From assembly GCF_032854445.1 (NCBI RefSeq), contig NC_088296.1, forward strand, positions 23,321,604 to 23,385,603: a stretch of DNA of 64,000 nt. Reading direction: 5' to 3'. The notes under the pieces are model-generated. The model did not search any database. It had not been told where the DNA came from and saw nothing but the letters and a program-made list of their open reading frames with translations. Positions within the stretch are counted from its first letter, which is position 1. Every line of letters begins with the position of its first letter. The stretch comes from Liolophura sinensis. Its lineage: Eukaryota > Mollusca > Polyplacophora > Chitonida > Chitonidae. Below are positions 46,461 through 57,689 of this stretch, piece after piece. A program made the position numbers and the translations under genes.

Positions 46461-46631
46461 GGGAGTGGGGGCCTCTATTTGTTATGGGGAGGTCCCCAAG
46501 GGGGGGGGGGGGATTGTGCCAGAACCTATACTCCCCTATACTAGAACTTCTGGACCTCGCCGGGAATAGGGGCTGGGGGCCTCTATTTACCAAATGGAAG
46601 GTGTGCCAGAACCCTCCTTCCCTATACTACT
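46461..46631 (-). repeat. right terminal inverted repeat of Polinton
   Basis: About 171 bp mirror the left terminal repeat, including both TTCTGGCACA/AAATAGAGGCCCCCA sub-repeats. The main difference is a longer G-run at about 46,499-46,512. The target duplication CCTTGA follows at 46632-46637. Confidence 0.92.
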
Positions 46632-46639
46632 CCTTGAGA

Positions 46640-47400
46640 TGTTTTCGACTAAAGGAAAGGGGCTACAATATTGTCTATATACTAAATCTAAGGCATTTAA
46701 CAGTTACATGAAAAGTCATGTAGATATGCACATCATAGGGCCTACATGTGTCAGTTGATTACCCATGTGCAACTTTCACTTTCTTTGGGTATTAAGCTTA
46801 AGCTAAATGCCGTATTGTGTTGTCTTCATTAGGTACGACGTTAAACTCAAAGCATTCATTTGTTCATTTGGTCATATTCTTTTAGGATACATGTGGAGGT
46901 TAAACTCACCCTGTGACTGTTATATATGTTTATTACCAGCGGTTGCATTGTAACGACCAAAATGCATTGATTAAATGTTAAGTGAAGATGTTATGTTTTC
47001 ACCTTTTTGTAAGATGGTCTCGGCGATCTGAGCAAGAGAGGCCACTCTTTGTTGTGTGGCGTATGCACGTTGTAGCCTGAAAATATCAAACATATCATGT
47101 GTGAGTCGCATGCATGTTATGACAAGGAGCGGCTTACTTTTATTTTTTAAAGTAAATTGTTTTTGTTTCCAGCGAAAGCACTCGCCTGGCTGAGTGCTGT
47201 GTTTCTTCCCCTTGTCAAAAGCCACATGACACGACTTCGAAGGCCTATTCCAGGAACCCATTTAGCAAAGTCAGGCATTGTGGAAAACATAAATCAATTA
47301 GCAGTTTCAGTTTTGTGTCTACGTGTATATACACCGTACTACATGTAAATAGTGAGATATATCAAATGAAGGAGACTTTATCAAAAACAGAGCAAAGAAT
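46640..47400. other. host DNA right of Polinton
   Basis: This stretch is AT-rich and non-repetitive apart from a short SINE-like tail (GGTACGACGTTAAACTC near 46,832). It contains the possible exon at 47003-47076. No long open frame has a recognisable domain. Confidence 0.45.
47003..47076 (-). CDS. possible internal exon, unknown protein
   Basis: The minus strand has a strong acceptor (GATATTTTCAG) followed by 74 nt open in a frame encoding LQRAYATQQRVASLAQIAET, ending at a reasonable donor (AAAAAG/GTGAAA). The peptide is helical and charged and not low-complexity, unlike the surrounding DNA. No neighbour exon was recognised, so the gene is unknown. It lies on the same strand as the ankyrin exons, but the Polinton separates them. 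Confidence 0.4.
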
Positions 47401-47960
47401 AACGTGCTAGCAGCACATTTTATTAGATGTCTATATTCGAGTAAATAGCTTTGATATTGGAGAGTCAGGTAGCGGAGAACATCCTGGCACTACATTCAAG
47501 TAGATGGTTACATTCAAGTAAATAGCTCTGATATTGGAGAGTCAAGTAGCGGAGAAAGTGCTAGCACTACATTCAAGTAGATGTCTATATTTGGGTAAAT
47601 AGCAAAAATGTGCTAGCACTGCAATCAAGTTGATGCTTATTAGAGAAAACTTGTTACTGGAGAGCCAAACAGCGAAGAATGTGCCGAGACCATGTTTGAC
47701 TAATATTTGTGTTCTATAAAAGTTATTACTGGAGAAGCGAAGAACACATAACGTGCTAGCTACACATTCAATTAAACGTTCAGAGTCCAGTAAATTTGAT
47801 ACTGGAGAGTGAAAAAGACAATAACCTACTTAAACCATATTCAAGTATAGCTTGCAATGGAGAACCGAATAACGAATAACGCACGATTGGCATATTCGTT
47901 TTAGTGGAGTAAACGTTTTATTGGAGAGTCTAATGGGGGGAACAACGAAATTGCGCCATA
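47400..47960. repeat. degenerate tandem repeat, ~80-90 bp units
   Basis: Phrases such as ATTCAAGTAGATG, GTAAATAGC, GATATTGGAGAGTCAAGTAG and GTGCTAGCACTACATTC recur at roughly 80-90-bp spacing about six times, increasingly degraded to the right. No coding potential is seen. Confidence 0.65.
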
Positions 47961-50089
47961 GTCGACAAACAACGCTGCTGACATGACTGAAGAGCTGAAT
48001 AAGAAAAGATGTACTAACATCAGTCATTACGCTGCTGAGAAACTGAAGCCATGCACAAAAAACGAATGTACATACAGTGTTAATGTCTGTGTAGCCATCA
48101 CGTTATTGGAGAATCAAATATCAAAAACAGATAGATATGTATCTTTTATCTACTTCTACAACTGAATGCCATATGCTAAATGTTATAAATTCGTGTTCTA
48201 GATGTGGCTGGTCTGTGAACACAAGAGAAATCTACACTGTGACGACACTTTCTGGGGTAAAATGGGTTACTGCATGTTTTAAACAGAAACATACCTTACC
48301 GCGATATTACCCAGATTGCTAACACCATGGAGTTATATATCTATGTATACCTCCATACTTACATCTGCATGATTTCAAAGCATGAAAAATCTAAATTAGC
48401 TACAACTACAACGTGGAATGTAATATCTACATTTATGTATTATCCAAGATGTTGGATAAACCACCGTCATATGAAGCTCTTGGCACACTACATAATCTCA
48501 TTTCCAGTAGTGGGCATATTCGTTGCCCTACAAAGTCCATAGATAGCACGTACATACAATACACGTAGATAGCAGCATGATTTAAGCAGGCTGTCCCGAA
48601 GCCGATGATTCACAGCACTTCTGAGTACTCAACCCCGCAGAGTTTGACCGAATGGTGTCACGCCGTTAAGTCTCAAAAAGGACAAGATAGGCTTACATTC
48701 TATTTTGTTCAAAAAGAACTGGTTAGCATTTTTTAGATGCTGTTTAGAGATTAAACAAACACAAATTTTGCGTAGAGGAAATATTTAGTGTGAAAATAAA
48801 GGCGATGCGGATCTCGTTTGAGTGTTATTTGTGTTCCGTCGTCAGATCGGACATGTTCTATTTCGCATAAGATGTGCGCGACGTAATAGATGTTACCACG
48901 ACGGCAAGGAGCAAGCCGTGAAACTACATGTATAAAATCGCGTCGCTAAACCAATGCGTAGAAAGTCTAACATTACAGACTAAAGCACAATTTGATCACA
49001 CTTACACCCCCCGCCCCCCTCCACCTTTTACTTCCTGCTTGTCTTTGAATTAATGCTAGTACATTTACCAGTTGATTCATTCTGATTATAACCTGGTTAT
49101 AAGATTAGCATCATCAGATTAAATGTGTTTGTCTAATCAAATGGTAAAATTGTAACACACACAAACATAATCCCATTATTCTCTAGCAAGTAGGTCTTTA
49201 TGCATTTTTTCTCGAGAGATTCCATGAATCTCCACTCTTACATTTTGCCCTGGTATTCTATGATATTTGTTCCAAGACTTCATGTACTAACTCTGTAACG
49301 GTACGTTGACTGACGACTGTCACTCATAATAATGACAATGTTATGACTGTGTGAAAACTAAAACACGGCAGACAATTTACCATTGTCGCCTGCAGAGATT
49401 ACGAGCTTATGACTTCAGCCTTATAGACACTCTTGGAAGCTCTAAAGATGTATAATTTTGGAAATGACCAAGAAGCTTTTTTGTCGAATGGAATTGTTTT
49501 AGGACTTTCCTTAAAATTCTTGTAATCTATGACATACGTTAACAGCAAAATGGCAAATTGTATTGGCCTCTATGTAAGACGGCTTGTTAAATTATGATTT
49601 AAATGAAGCTAATAATTCGGAGTTTGTTTTCCAAGTTTATTTCAAGTTAGGAAATAAAAGCACGAAGTTTTAGGAGTTGAACAAAAGTAAAGACGAAGAC
49701 ATAAAAAATCGTAAATGATCACACATGAGATCTGAAGTGACTGTCCGTGGTCTATACAATGTATGCATACAGGCCACACAACTAACACTGGAGCAGTGTC
49801 TGCACAAATGTGGAATGTACATACCTGTGACCAATGGTTTGTACGTCTGATCTGCTCTGTGTCGTAACAAAACTATGGCACAACAGAAACGCACGTGAAA
49901 TGTATAAGATGTACACAGGCCTTATCATTGGGTATATGCAGGTTACTGTCCTACATGTAAATAGTATGCACGCTGCAAATCATCACAAGTAATTTGTGAA
50001 CTGTTTATCTAAGAGGATATGTGTCGGGTAACCTTTTGTAAAAGAAAATAAAACACGATAGTCTAAATGACACTTCATTTACAGTTTAT
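47961..50089. other. host DNA, no supported gene
   Basis: About 2.1 kb of AT-rich sequence carries only short open frames without recognisable domains. A C-rich run lies near 49,006-49,024. Nothing else was recognised. Confidence 0.5.
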
Positions 50090-50185
50090 GTAATAATCTT
50101 AGAGACTCTAATACCGTTCTCACGTTAGCCTTCCATACTATTCACTGATCATGTAATAGTCCCAGTGACTTTAATATTGTTCTCC
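50090..50185. repeat. degenerate start of minisatellite left of SINE
   Basis: Phrases such as CATGTAATAGTCCCAGTGACT here and GTAATAGTCTCAGTGAGTG at 50,582 resemble the downstream minisatellite unit. The SINE at about 50,186 therefore appears to have inserted into older satellite sequence. Confidence 0.6.
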
Positions 50186-50530
50186 ACAGTTGGTAGAGCG
50201 TCCGCTTCGGGACCGGTAGATCGAGGATCAATCCTTGATCGAGTCACACCTAAGACTTTAAAAGAGGAAGTTGTAACTTCCTCGCTTGGCGTTCAGCATG
50301 AAGGGGATAGTGCAACGACTGGTTGACCCGTATCAGTATAATGGCTCGGGCGGGGCGGCTTACTTGCCTTCGGTAAGTCGTCTCAGTGAAGCAGCACTAA
50401 ATAAAAGAGCGGTGGAAATCCGTCCTGCAACAAGGAGGCACATTACAGATACATGCACCCTAATGATTCCTTCGTCGTCATATGACTGAAAAATTGTTGA
50501 GTACGACGTTAAACCCCAAGCACTCACTCA
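50186..50530 (+). mobile_element. tRNA-derived SINE, second family (full-length-like)
   Basis: The head TTGGTAGAGCGTCCGCTTCG and the following AGGATCAATCC resemble Pol III boxes A and B. The body includes GAGGAAGTTGTAACTTCCTC (itself an inverted repeat) and GACTGGTTGACCCGTATCAG. The tail GAGTACGACGTTAAACCCC runs into a (CACT)n repeat at 50,515-50,535. Related copies lie at 55,362 and, in reverse, at 56,268. The short open frame inside is incidental. Confidence 0.8.
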
Positions 50531-50689
50531 CTCACTCACTTAATATTAGACTTTACACTGGTATAAATATTCACAGTTCATGTAATAGTCTCAGTGAGTG
50601 TAATACCATTCTTACAATAGCCTTTCGTACTATTCACTGATCATGTAATACAAGTAGTCCTGCTGATTGTTCAAAACCCAATGATTGTT

Positions 50690-53282
50690 TACACTTCAGG
50701 TAATAGTCCTACTGACGATTTACACTTCATGTAGTAGTCTGTCTGAATATTTACACTGCAGCTAATAGTCCTACTGACTATCTAAACTTCAAGTAATAGT
50801 CCTACTGTAATAGACCTACTGACTATTTACACTTAGCGTAATAGTTCTGCTTACTGTGCACAGTTTAGATGAAAGTCTTACTCACTGTTTACAGTTTAGA
50901 CAAAAGTCTTACTGACTGTCCACAGTTAAAATAATAGCCTTACTGTTCACAGTTCAGAAAACTGACTGTCTACAATTTAGATTAGAGTTTTATTGACTGT
51001 TTACAGTTTAGACAATAGTTTTGCTGACTGTTTGTATTTTAGATAATAGTCTTACTGACTGTCCACAGTTCATATAACAGCTTTACTGTTTACAGTTTGG
51101 ATAATAGACTGTCCACAGTTTAGATAAAAGTCTTACTGACTGTTTACAGTGTAGATAATAGTCTCGCTGACTGTCCACAGTTTAGATAAAAGTCTTACTG
51201 TCTGTCCACAGTTTAGATAATAGTCTTCCTGACTGTCCACAGTTTAGATACTAGTCTTACAGACTGTGCACAATTTAACAAATAGTCTTACTGACTGTCC
51301 ACAGTTTCGATTATAGTCTCACTGTCCGTCCACAGTTTAGATATTAGTGTCACTGTCTGTCCACAGTTAAGATAATAGTCTCACTGACTGTCCACAGTTT
51401 AGATACTGGTCTTCCTGACTGTCCACAGTTTAGATACTAGTCTTACTGACTGTCCACAGTTTAGATACTAGTCTTACTGACTGTCCACAGTTTAGAGAAT
51501 AGTCTTACTGTTCACAGTTTAGAAAACTAACTGTCTACAGTTTAGATAATAGTCTTATTGACTGTTTACAGTTTAGATAATAGTTTTGCTGACTGTTTGT
51601 ATTTTAGATAATAGTCTTACTGACCGTCCAGAGTTCATATAATAGCCTTACTGTTTACAGTTTGGATAATAGACTGTCCACAGTTTAGATAAAAGTCTTA
51701 CTGACTGTTCACAGTTCAGATATTGGTCTCGCTGACTGTTCACAGTTTAGATAAAAGTCTTACTGACTATCCACAATTTAAATAATAGTCTTACTGACTG
51801 TCCACAGTTTAGATAATAGTCTTACTGACTGACCACAGTTTAGATACTAGTCTTCCTGACTGCCCAACGTTTATATACTAGTCTTACTGACGGTCAACAG
51901 TTTAGATACTAGTCTTACTGACTGACCACACTTTAGATAATAGTCCTACTGACTGTCCGCAGTTTAGATACGAGTCTTCCTGACGGTCCACAGTTTAGAT
52001 AAATGTCTTACTGACTGTCGACAGTTTAGATATTAGTCTTACTGACTGTCCACTGTTTAGATAATAGTCTCACTGACTGTCCACAGTTTAGATACTAGTC
52101 TTACTGACTGTCCACAGTTTAGATACTAGTCTAACTGACTGACCACAGACTAGATACTAGTCTTACTGACTGTTCACAGTTTAGATATTAGTCTTACTGA
52201 CTGTCCACTGTTTAGATAATAGTCTTACTGACTGTCCACAGTTTATATACTAGCCTTACTGACTGTCCACAGTTTAGATAAATGCCTTACTGTCCACCGT
52301 TTAGATAAATGTCTTCCTGACTGTCCACCGTTTAGATAAATGCCTTACTGACTGTCCACAGTTAACATAATAGTCTTACTAACTGTCCACAGTTTAGATA
52401 TTAGACTTACTGACTGTTCACAGTTTAGATACTAGTTTTCCTGACTGTCCACAGTTTAGATATTAGACTTACTGACTGTCCACAGTTTAGATACTAGTCT
52501 AACTGACTGACCACAGACTAGATACTAGTCTTACTGACTGTCCACAGTTTAGATATTAGTCTTACTGACTGTCCACAGTTTAGATGCTAGTCTTCCTGAC
52601 TGTCCACAGTTTAGATACTAGTCTTACTGACTGTCCACAGTTTAGATACTAGTCTTCCTGACTGTCCACAGTTTAGATACTAGTCTTACTGACTGTCCAC
52701 AGTTTAGACAATAGTCTTACTGACTGTCCACAGTTTAGATATTAGTCTTACTGACTGTCCACAGTTTAGATACTAGTCTTCCTGACTGTCCACAGTTTAG
52801 ATACTAGTCTTACAGACTGTGCACAATTTAACAAATAGTCTTACTGACTGTCCACAGTTTCGATTATAGTCTCACTGTCCGTCCACAGTTTAAATACTAG
52901 TCTAACTGACTGACCACAGACTAGATACTAGTCTTCCTGACTGTCCACAATTTAGATAATAGTCTTCCTGACTGTCCACAGTTTAGATACTAGTCTTCCT
53001 GACTGTCCACAGTTTAGATACTAGTCTTACAGACTGTGCACCATTTAACAAATAGTCTTACTGACTGTCCACAGTTTCGATTATAGTCTCACTGTCCGTC
53101 CACAGTTTAAATACTAGTCTAACTGACTGACCACAGACTAGATACTAGTCTTCCTGACTGTCCACAATTTAGGTAATAGTCTTCCTGACTGTCCACAGTT
53201 TAGATACTAGTCTTACTGACTGTCCACAGTTTAGATACTAGTCTTACTGACTGTCCACAGTTTAGAGAATAGTCTTACTGAC
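50690..53282. repeat. 31-bp minisatellite array (~2.6 kb)
   Basis: A 31-bp unit containing TGTCCACAGTTTAGATA and TAGTCTTACTGAC repeats about 80 times. The left 500 bp are more degraded and the right part more uniform. Variant units (for example GACCACAGACTAGATACTAG and GTGCACAATTTAACAAATAG) recur in the same order at about 51,253, 52,814 and 53,034, giving a higher-order period of about 220 bp (seven units) near the right end. Similar decayed units reappear near 56,390-56,470. No open frame spans the array. Confidence 0.95.
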
Positions 53283-54070
53283 TAACCCATGATGAAATGA
53301 ATAGAAAACCTGTTGCTTATTCAGGTTGTTTACGAAGTAACTAGACCACTGACTGACTTTTAATGTATGGTTTAGATGAGGATTTTATCGTTCTTGTTCA
53401 TAAAGATTTAAAGGCTGGAGGGTTCGGGAAAAATCGTATCCATCATCGTTTGATAGAGCATTCATTTTTTTTAGTACATTCTTTCTAGCTGACAAGACTT
53501 CGACAATTGTTCAACTGGTTAGTATTTTCTGCTATCCCATAAATGTGGCGTTGAACCTGGGCCAAAGTCGGTGCGATAAATATCTCAATATGTTGTCAAC
53601 AATGTTGAGATCTAACTGATTGGATTGATATAAATAAGCCTATCACAAACTACACACGTGCCGAACTGCTCTGTTTTGCTACGACTTAGATACTTTGGGA
53701 ACTACTTTATCAGTTTCATCTCTTATTTGTACGTAAGACTGATATTGCCGTCTAAGTTTTTGAATATTCTTGTCCTGTAAGCTTACATACGTAGACATAG
53801 ACGCTACGATCTTGTTCTCTCACCACCGATATTCCCATGATTTCTTTGAGGTTATCCTCTGGCAATCTTGTTCGTAAACAGAAAACAGTTATCTGTCCCT
53901 ACTCCCAGTCTTTAGTCCCTTATTCCCAGTTCCCAGTTCTCTATTAGTGTGTTCAGCATTAAATTCCATATCATATAGAATCCCACAGAATCATTTCTTT
54001 CATGTGTAGACTTCTTTCGAAAATACAAATCTGCATTTAAAATATACTTTTTTTTATTTTAAATTCACAA
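53283..54070. other. host DNA, no supported gene
   Basis: Non-repetitive AT-rich sequence follows the minisatellite abruptly. No open frame of note and no RNA gene were recognised. Confidence 0.5.
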
Positions 54071-54835
54071 ACATTCTGTTTCATCCTGTGCCAGCAAACA
54101 GTCTACATCATGACAAAGGACAGTGAACATGTACTAAACACGATATTCCATTTCACACAGCATTGCCCAAAGTTAATTACTTCCTGTTTATACTATTCCC
54201 ATGAATATAACAATCTCCTTGGTAACAACAAAATTGAAAAAATCACATATGACTTCAGTGTTATCTTGTGCCAGGCTACAACCTACATCACTAGAATACA
54301 TGCATTGAGTATTTGATGTCATACAATTTAACCTAGCACAGAGTAAACTACTTCCAGAATACATGTATGCTCTTCTCCAGAATTTACCGATCTCCCCTTC
54401 AATTACAGAATTCACACGAATTTAGTGTTATCCTGTGCCAGGCTACAACCTACATCATTACAAAGGACAACATATTGGACATTAAAAGCCATATTATATA
54501 GCCTGGCACAGAGTAATACAATTTTCTGCATATGTTCTTTATTATTATTAAAACTAATAAAAACAGTATTTATTTTCCTGTACCAGTCTACAACCTAAAT
54601 GACTCTAAAGGACTAACCATTGACCATCAAATGCCATAGCATATAACCTGGCACACACTAAATAATTTCTTACAGATGGTTTTTTTTAATAATGCATGGA
54701 TTTCTAATGAAAAGAAAAACTTTGTCAAATGCAATGTTATCCTGTGCCAGGCCACAACCTACATTACGCTAAAGGATAATGTCATGAGCATCATATTTCA
54801 TATCATATATCCTGGCACAGATCAGATAAAATACA
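54070..54835. repeat. ~165-bp tandem repeat with internal inverted motif
   Basis: TGTGCCAGGCTACAACCTACAT-like boxes (no two identical) occur near 54,088, 54,269, 54,434, 54,578 and 54,744. Most units close with an inverted CCTGGCACAGA box, for example near 54,500, 54,648 and 54,810, so each unit could fold as a stem with about 60-75 bp between the arms. Confidence 0.75.
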
Positions 54836-55262
54836 CACAGATTTTGCCCCATTTAAACAAAAAACTCGGTCTTATCCTATACAATATCATAAAACGGAAT
54901 TTCAAAGGATTTTTTTTCTTTTATCTTGAATATCGTTACGTTATCAAAAACAGCATGTGTAGGGAATTATTTACTCTGTGCCAAGCTATATAATACGAAT
55001 TCGATGGTCAGTGCATTGTGTCCTAGTTTGATGTAGGTAGAAGCGTTTATCACTGCTGCAGAGTTAACATCCAAACATTACAATCAAGTCATGCACAGAA
55101 TGCTAATTAATTCCCACTTATATCCAATACATGTATGGGTGGAGTGTAAGTATAATGACTGTTCATAAAATACCATCAACCAAACCTGTCATAAATCAAC
55201 ACATTTAAAGAACAAGATTTTACTTTCATTTTGATAGATATAATTTAGGCATTAGCCACACA
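54836..55262. other. host DNA, no supported gene
   Basis: AT-rich sequence with no recognisable domain or repeat, apart from a possible decayed copy of the CTGTGCCAAGCTATA box near 54,976. Confidence 0.45.
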
Positions 55263-55263
55263 C

Positions 55264-55337
55264 ATCATTAGATACAATTGTATATAGATATAAATCTATA
55301 GATATAGATAGATCTAGATTGTAGATCTAGATATAAA
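55264..55337. repeat. AT/TAGATA-rich low-complexity tract
   Basis: Repeats of TATAGATA and AGATCTAGAT, with several self-complementary stretches, make a short low-complexity block directly before the SINE fragment at 55,362. Confidence 0.75.
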
Positions 55338-55361
55338 ATGTGAACACACAAAAAGCCATCG

Positions 55362-55522
55362 GGTCAATCTTGTGTCGAGTCACACCGAAGATTTAAAAAG
55401 AGGAAGTTGTAACTTCCTCGCTTGGCGTTCAGCATTAAGGGGATACTGCAGCGACTGGTTGACCCGTATCAGTATATGACTGAAAAATTACGACGGTAAA
55501 CCCCAAGCACTCACTCACAAGA
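55362..55522 (+). mobile_element. second-family SINE, internally deleted copy
   Basis: It shares GTCGAGTCACACC, GAGGAAGTTGTAACTTCCTC, GACTGGTTGACCCGTATCAG and the AAACCCCAAGCACTCACTCAC tail with the copy at 50,186. It lacks the box A head and a ~115-bp internal part. Confidence 0.8.
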
Positions 55523-55887
55523 AGCCTAAACCCCTTACTCCATAGAGGAACAGTCCAGAGTTTTCACATCTAAAACATGCGGTTAAATTTCAAATGGTTT
55601 GAAATTGGAAATGGCCCGATTCTGAAATCGATTTAATACATTTTGTATTTGATTTGTATAAGATTCCGTATACAGTTTAGAACAGAATTTTTTTCAGCTT
55701 AAGGAGATTCCACACCCTTGCCGATAATGGACTGGATCAGCGGGTTTAGTACGTAGTTGGAAACCAATAAATATGACTAAAAAGTACATATGTCAACTTT
55801 GTCAGACGCTAATAATGGAGATAAACTAAAGATAATCAATACGTGAAGAGTGGATCTCCGTGCAGTTGTTCCAAAGCTTGAGAATTA

Positions 55888-55969
55888 TACAGAATCTGTG
55901 TGGCTTGTTGTCTCTCCTATACCGGTGAACAGAATCTCTGTGGCTCGTTTTCTCTCCCACACCGGTGAA
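55888..55969. repeat. 40-bp tandem duplication
   Basis: Two adjacent copies of a 40-41-bp stretch, each starting with CAGAATCT and ending with ACCGGTGAAC, differ at several positions. Confidence 0.85.
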
Positions 55970-56194
55970 CACACAAATACACACAAAAAACATGCTTGGG
56001 ATGCCTAGATAGCGCAAGGCAGGGAGCATTCAATGTACCTCAAGGTGACTACTTCATTGGACAATTATATCTGCATATATGGGGAACAGTTAGTTATAGA
56101 TTTTAACAATGCATGGGCTGGTTTAGACTGCATTGTACAGAGAGTGTTATAATGATATTAAATGTTATTTCAGGCGTGCACGTACAGCATAGTT

Positions 56195-56258
56195 TATTTA
56201 TTTATTGGTGTTTCACGCCGTACTCAAGAATATTTTACTTGTCCGACGGCGCGTACAG
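56195..56258 (-). mobile_element. first-family SINE 3' fragment
   Basis: TTATTGGTGTTTCACGCC followed by GTACTCAAGAATATTT is the reverse complement of the 3' part of the SINE at 9170-9439. Confidence 0.75.
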
Positions 56259-56267
56259 CATGGCAAA

Positions 56268-56350
56268 ATACACAACAGTGAGTGAGTGCTTGGGATTTAA
56301 TGTCGTACTTAACTATTTTTCAGTCATATGACGACGAAGTATTCCTTAGA
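56268..56350 (-). mobile_element. second-family SINE 3' fragment
   Basis: AGTGAGTGAGTGCTTGGG, then TTTCAGTCATATGACGACGA, is the reverse complement of the 3' end of the SINE at 50,186. It sits next to the first-family fragment, suggesting a local insertion hotspot or nested insertions. Confidence 0.75.
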
Positions 56351-56389
56351 ACAGGAAGTGACTGATAACGTAACGTAGGATTTAACATT

Positions 56390-56530
56390 CAGAGGCAATA
56401 GCCCCACTGGTTGACCACAGCTCTGGTAATAGTCTTATCGCGTGATCATAGTTCAGTCAATAGTCTACATGTACCGAGAATTCACGATTTAGAAACTCGT
56501 TTTCTCACACTCTTCACTGTTCTGATAACA
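56390..56530. repeat. decayed minisatellite copies
   Basis: TTGACCACAG...GGTAATAGTCTTATCG and related phrases resemble the 31-bp unit of the array at 50.7-53.3 kb, so the satellite once extended or seeded here. Confidence 0.5.
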
Positions 56531-57689
56531 GTCTCGTTGTTTACGGTCCACGCCATCGTGTGCGGCAAGTGCATATGAAACATGCTGCTTATATCGTAAC
56601 TATAATTAGCTGTGATACAACAACAACACAAACAAACATGATTTAACATGATATTGGGCTACAAAGAACGAAATAAGGCTTAAACACATACAATAAAGTC
56701 TAAACTGAGCATTTTTTGTTCACGTGTGGTTCCTGTTCTTTGATGTATTTCTTTCGATCTAGGTGGCCGATTGTTATATCACTGCTAAGATGTATCCGTC
56801 AGTGTATGCTGATCAACTTCAAATTCACGTTTAGTGCTCGATAATTCACGTTTACTCCTCCGAAGAAAGGACGTTTGCAAATTTAGTGAAAAGGTGGAGG
56901 CCTTTATGAATTCGCAAATGACTGTGAACAAATAGTTGGACCGTTTAACTTGCACGTTGCAACCAAGTTTCTAATTCACAGGTAACAGCTGAACCTGAGG
57001 ATTCTAACTGCCTGTCTAGTGTTATGCATGAGCAATACCCTAGAGCGAAATCACGTCTTGTGAACTCAATGGAGTCTCCTGGTGTCCGCGCTGGACATCT
57101 CAACAAAAGTATTATGGCCGCCAAAGTCCTGTCTTCTGACACCAAGAGAACCTATAGGATGAACCTACAGCCGAATTTTTACGTCACCTTAGTGTCATCG
57201 AAACCTACGAAAACCATCCCCCCCCCCTCCACAGTGGGCAGATCAACGGCGGCCCTTAGTCCACCTTTACGAGGTCTCAAGAGTTACCCCCTGTAGAGAT
57301 TTTCATTACCCGCTTGACCCTGCTACATTGTGTGATGATATCCGTGGATACGTCAAACATCAGTTTGGCATTGACTACTTGAGACCAAATAAAACTCGTA
57401 TTCCTCATTTTGGTTAAGTGTGCATTGTCGCCTTTCAAAGTCATAACTTAACTGTAAATATTGGTATGAAGAAGTTTTTGTGCGTAAATTCTACAAATCA
57501 CATCAGCAGGATCCAGACAAAGAAAAGGCTATGCATCATACGTCCGTGGAGTATAGTGATGATTATGGCTCTCCCTGGTACGGTGAAGATAAGTTCGGCT
57601 ATTAACTCTGACTGTTTAACGTTACACTCGTGGACTTACGTATCTCTACATACAACTGCAGATCACTGAAAAGTTCATTACCTGTGATT

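Larger units (their letters stand above)
31489..46631. mobile_element. Polinton/Maverick self-synthesising DNA transposon
   Basis: The ~15.1-kb element is bounded by terminal inverted repeats (31489-31650 and 46461-46631) and a 6-bp direct duplication CCTTGA (31483-31488 and 46632-46637), the target duplication size known for Polintons. It encodes protein-primed polymerase B, a retroviral-type integrase, a packaging ATPase and a double-jelly-roll-type capsid protein, the diagnostic gene set, plus several conserved unknown proteins. The coding part is visibly GC-richer than the surrounding DNA. At least seven of its genes carry stops or frameshifts, so this copy is probably not autonomous. Confidence 0.95.

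Noticed and set aside
50515-50537. CACT direct repeats as a possible CRISPR-like or regulatory array.
   Set aside because: They are the simple-sequence tail of a SINE.
50690-53282. Regular 31-bp repeats as a CRISPR array.
   Set aside because: There are no unique spacers; the whole unit repeats without intervening sequence, and the genome is eukaryotic.
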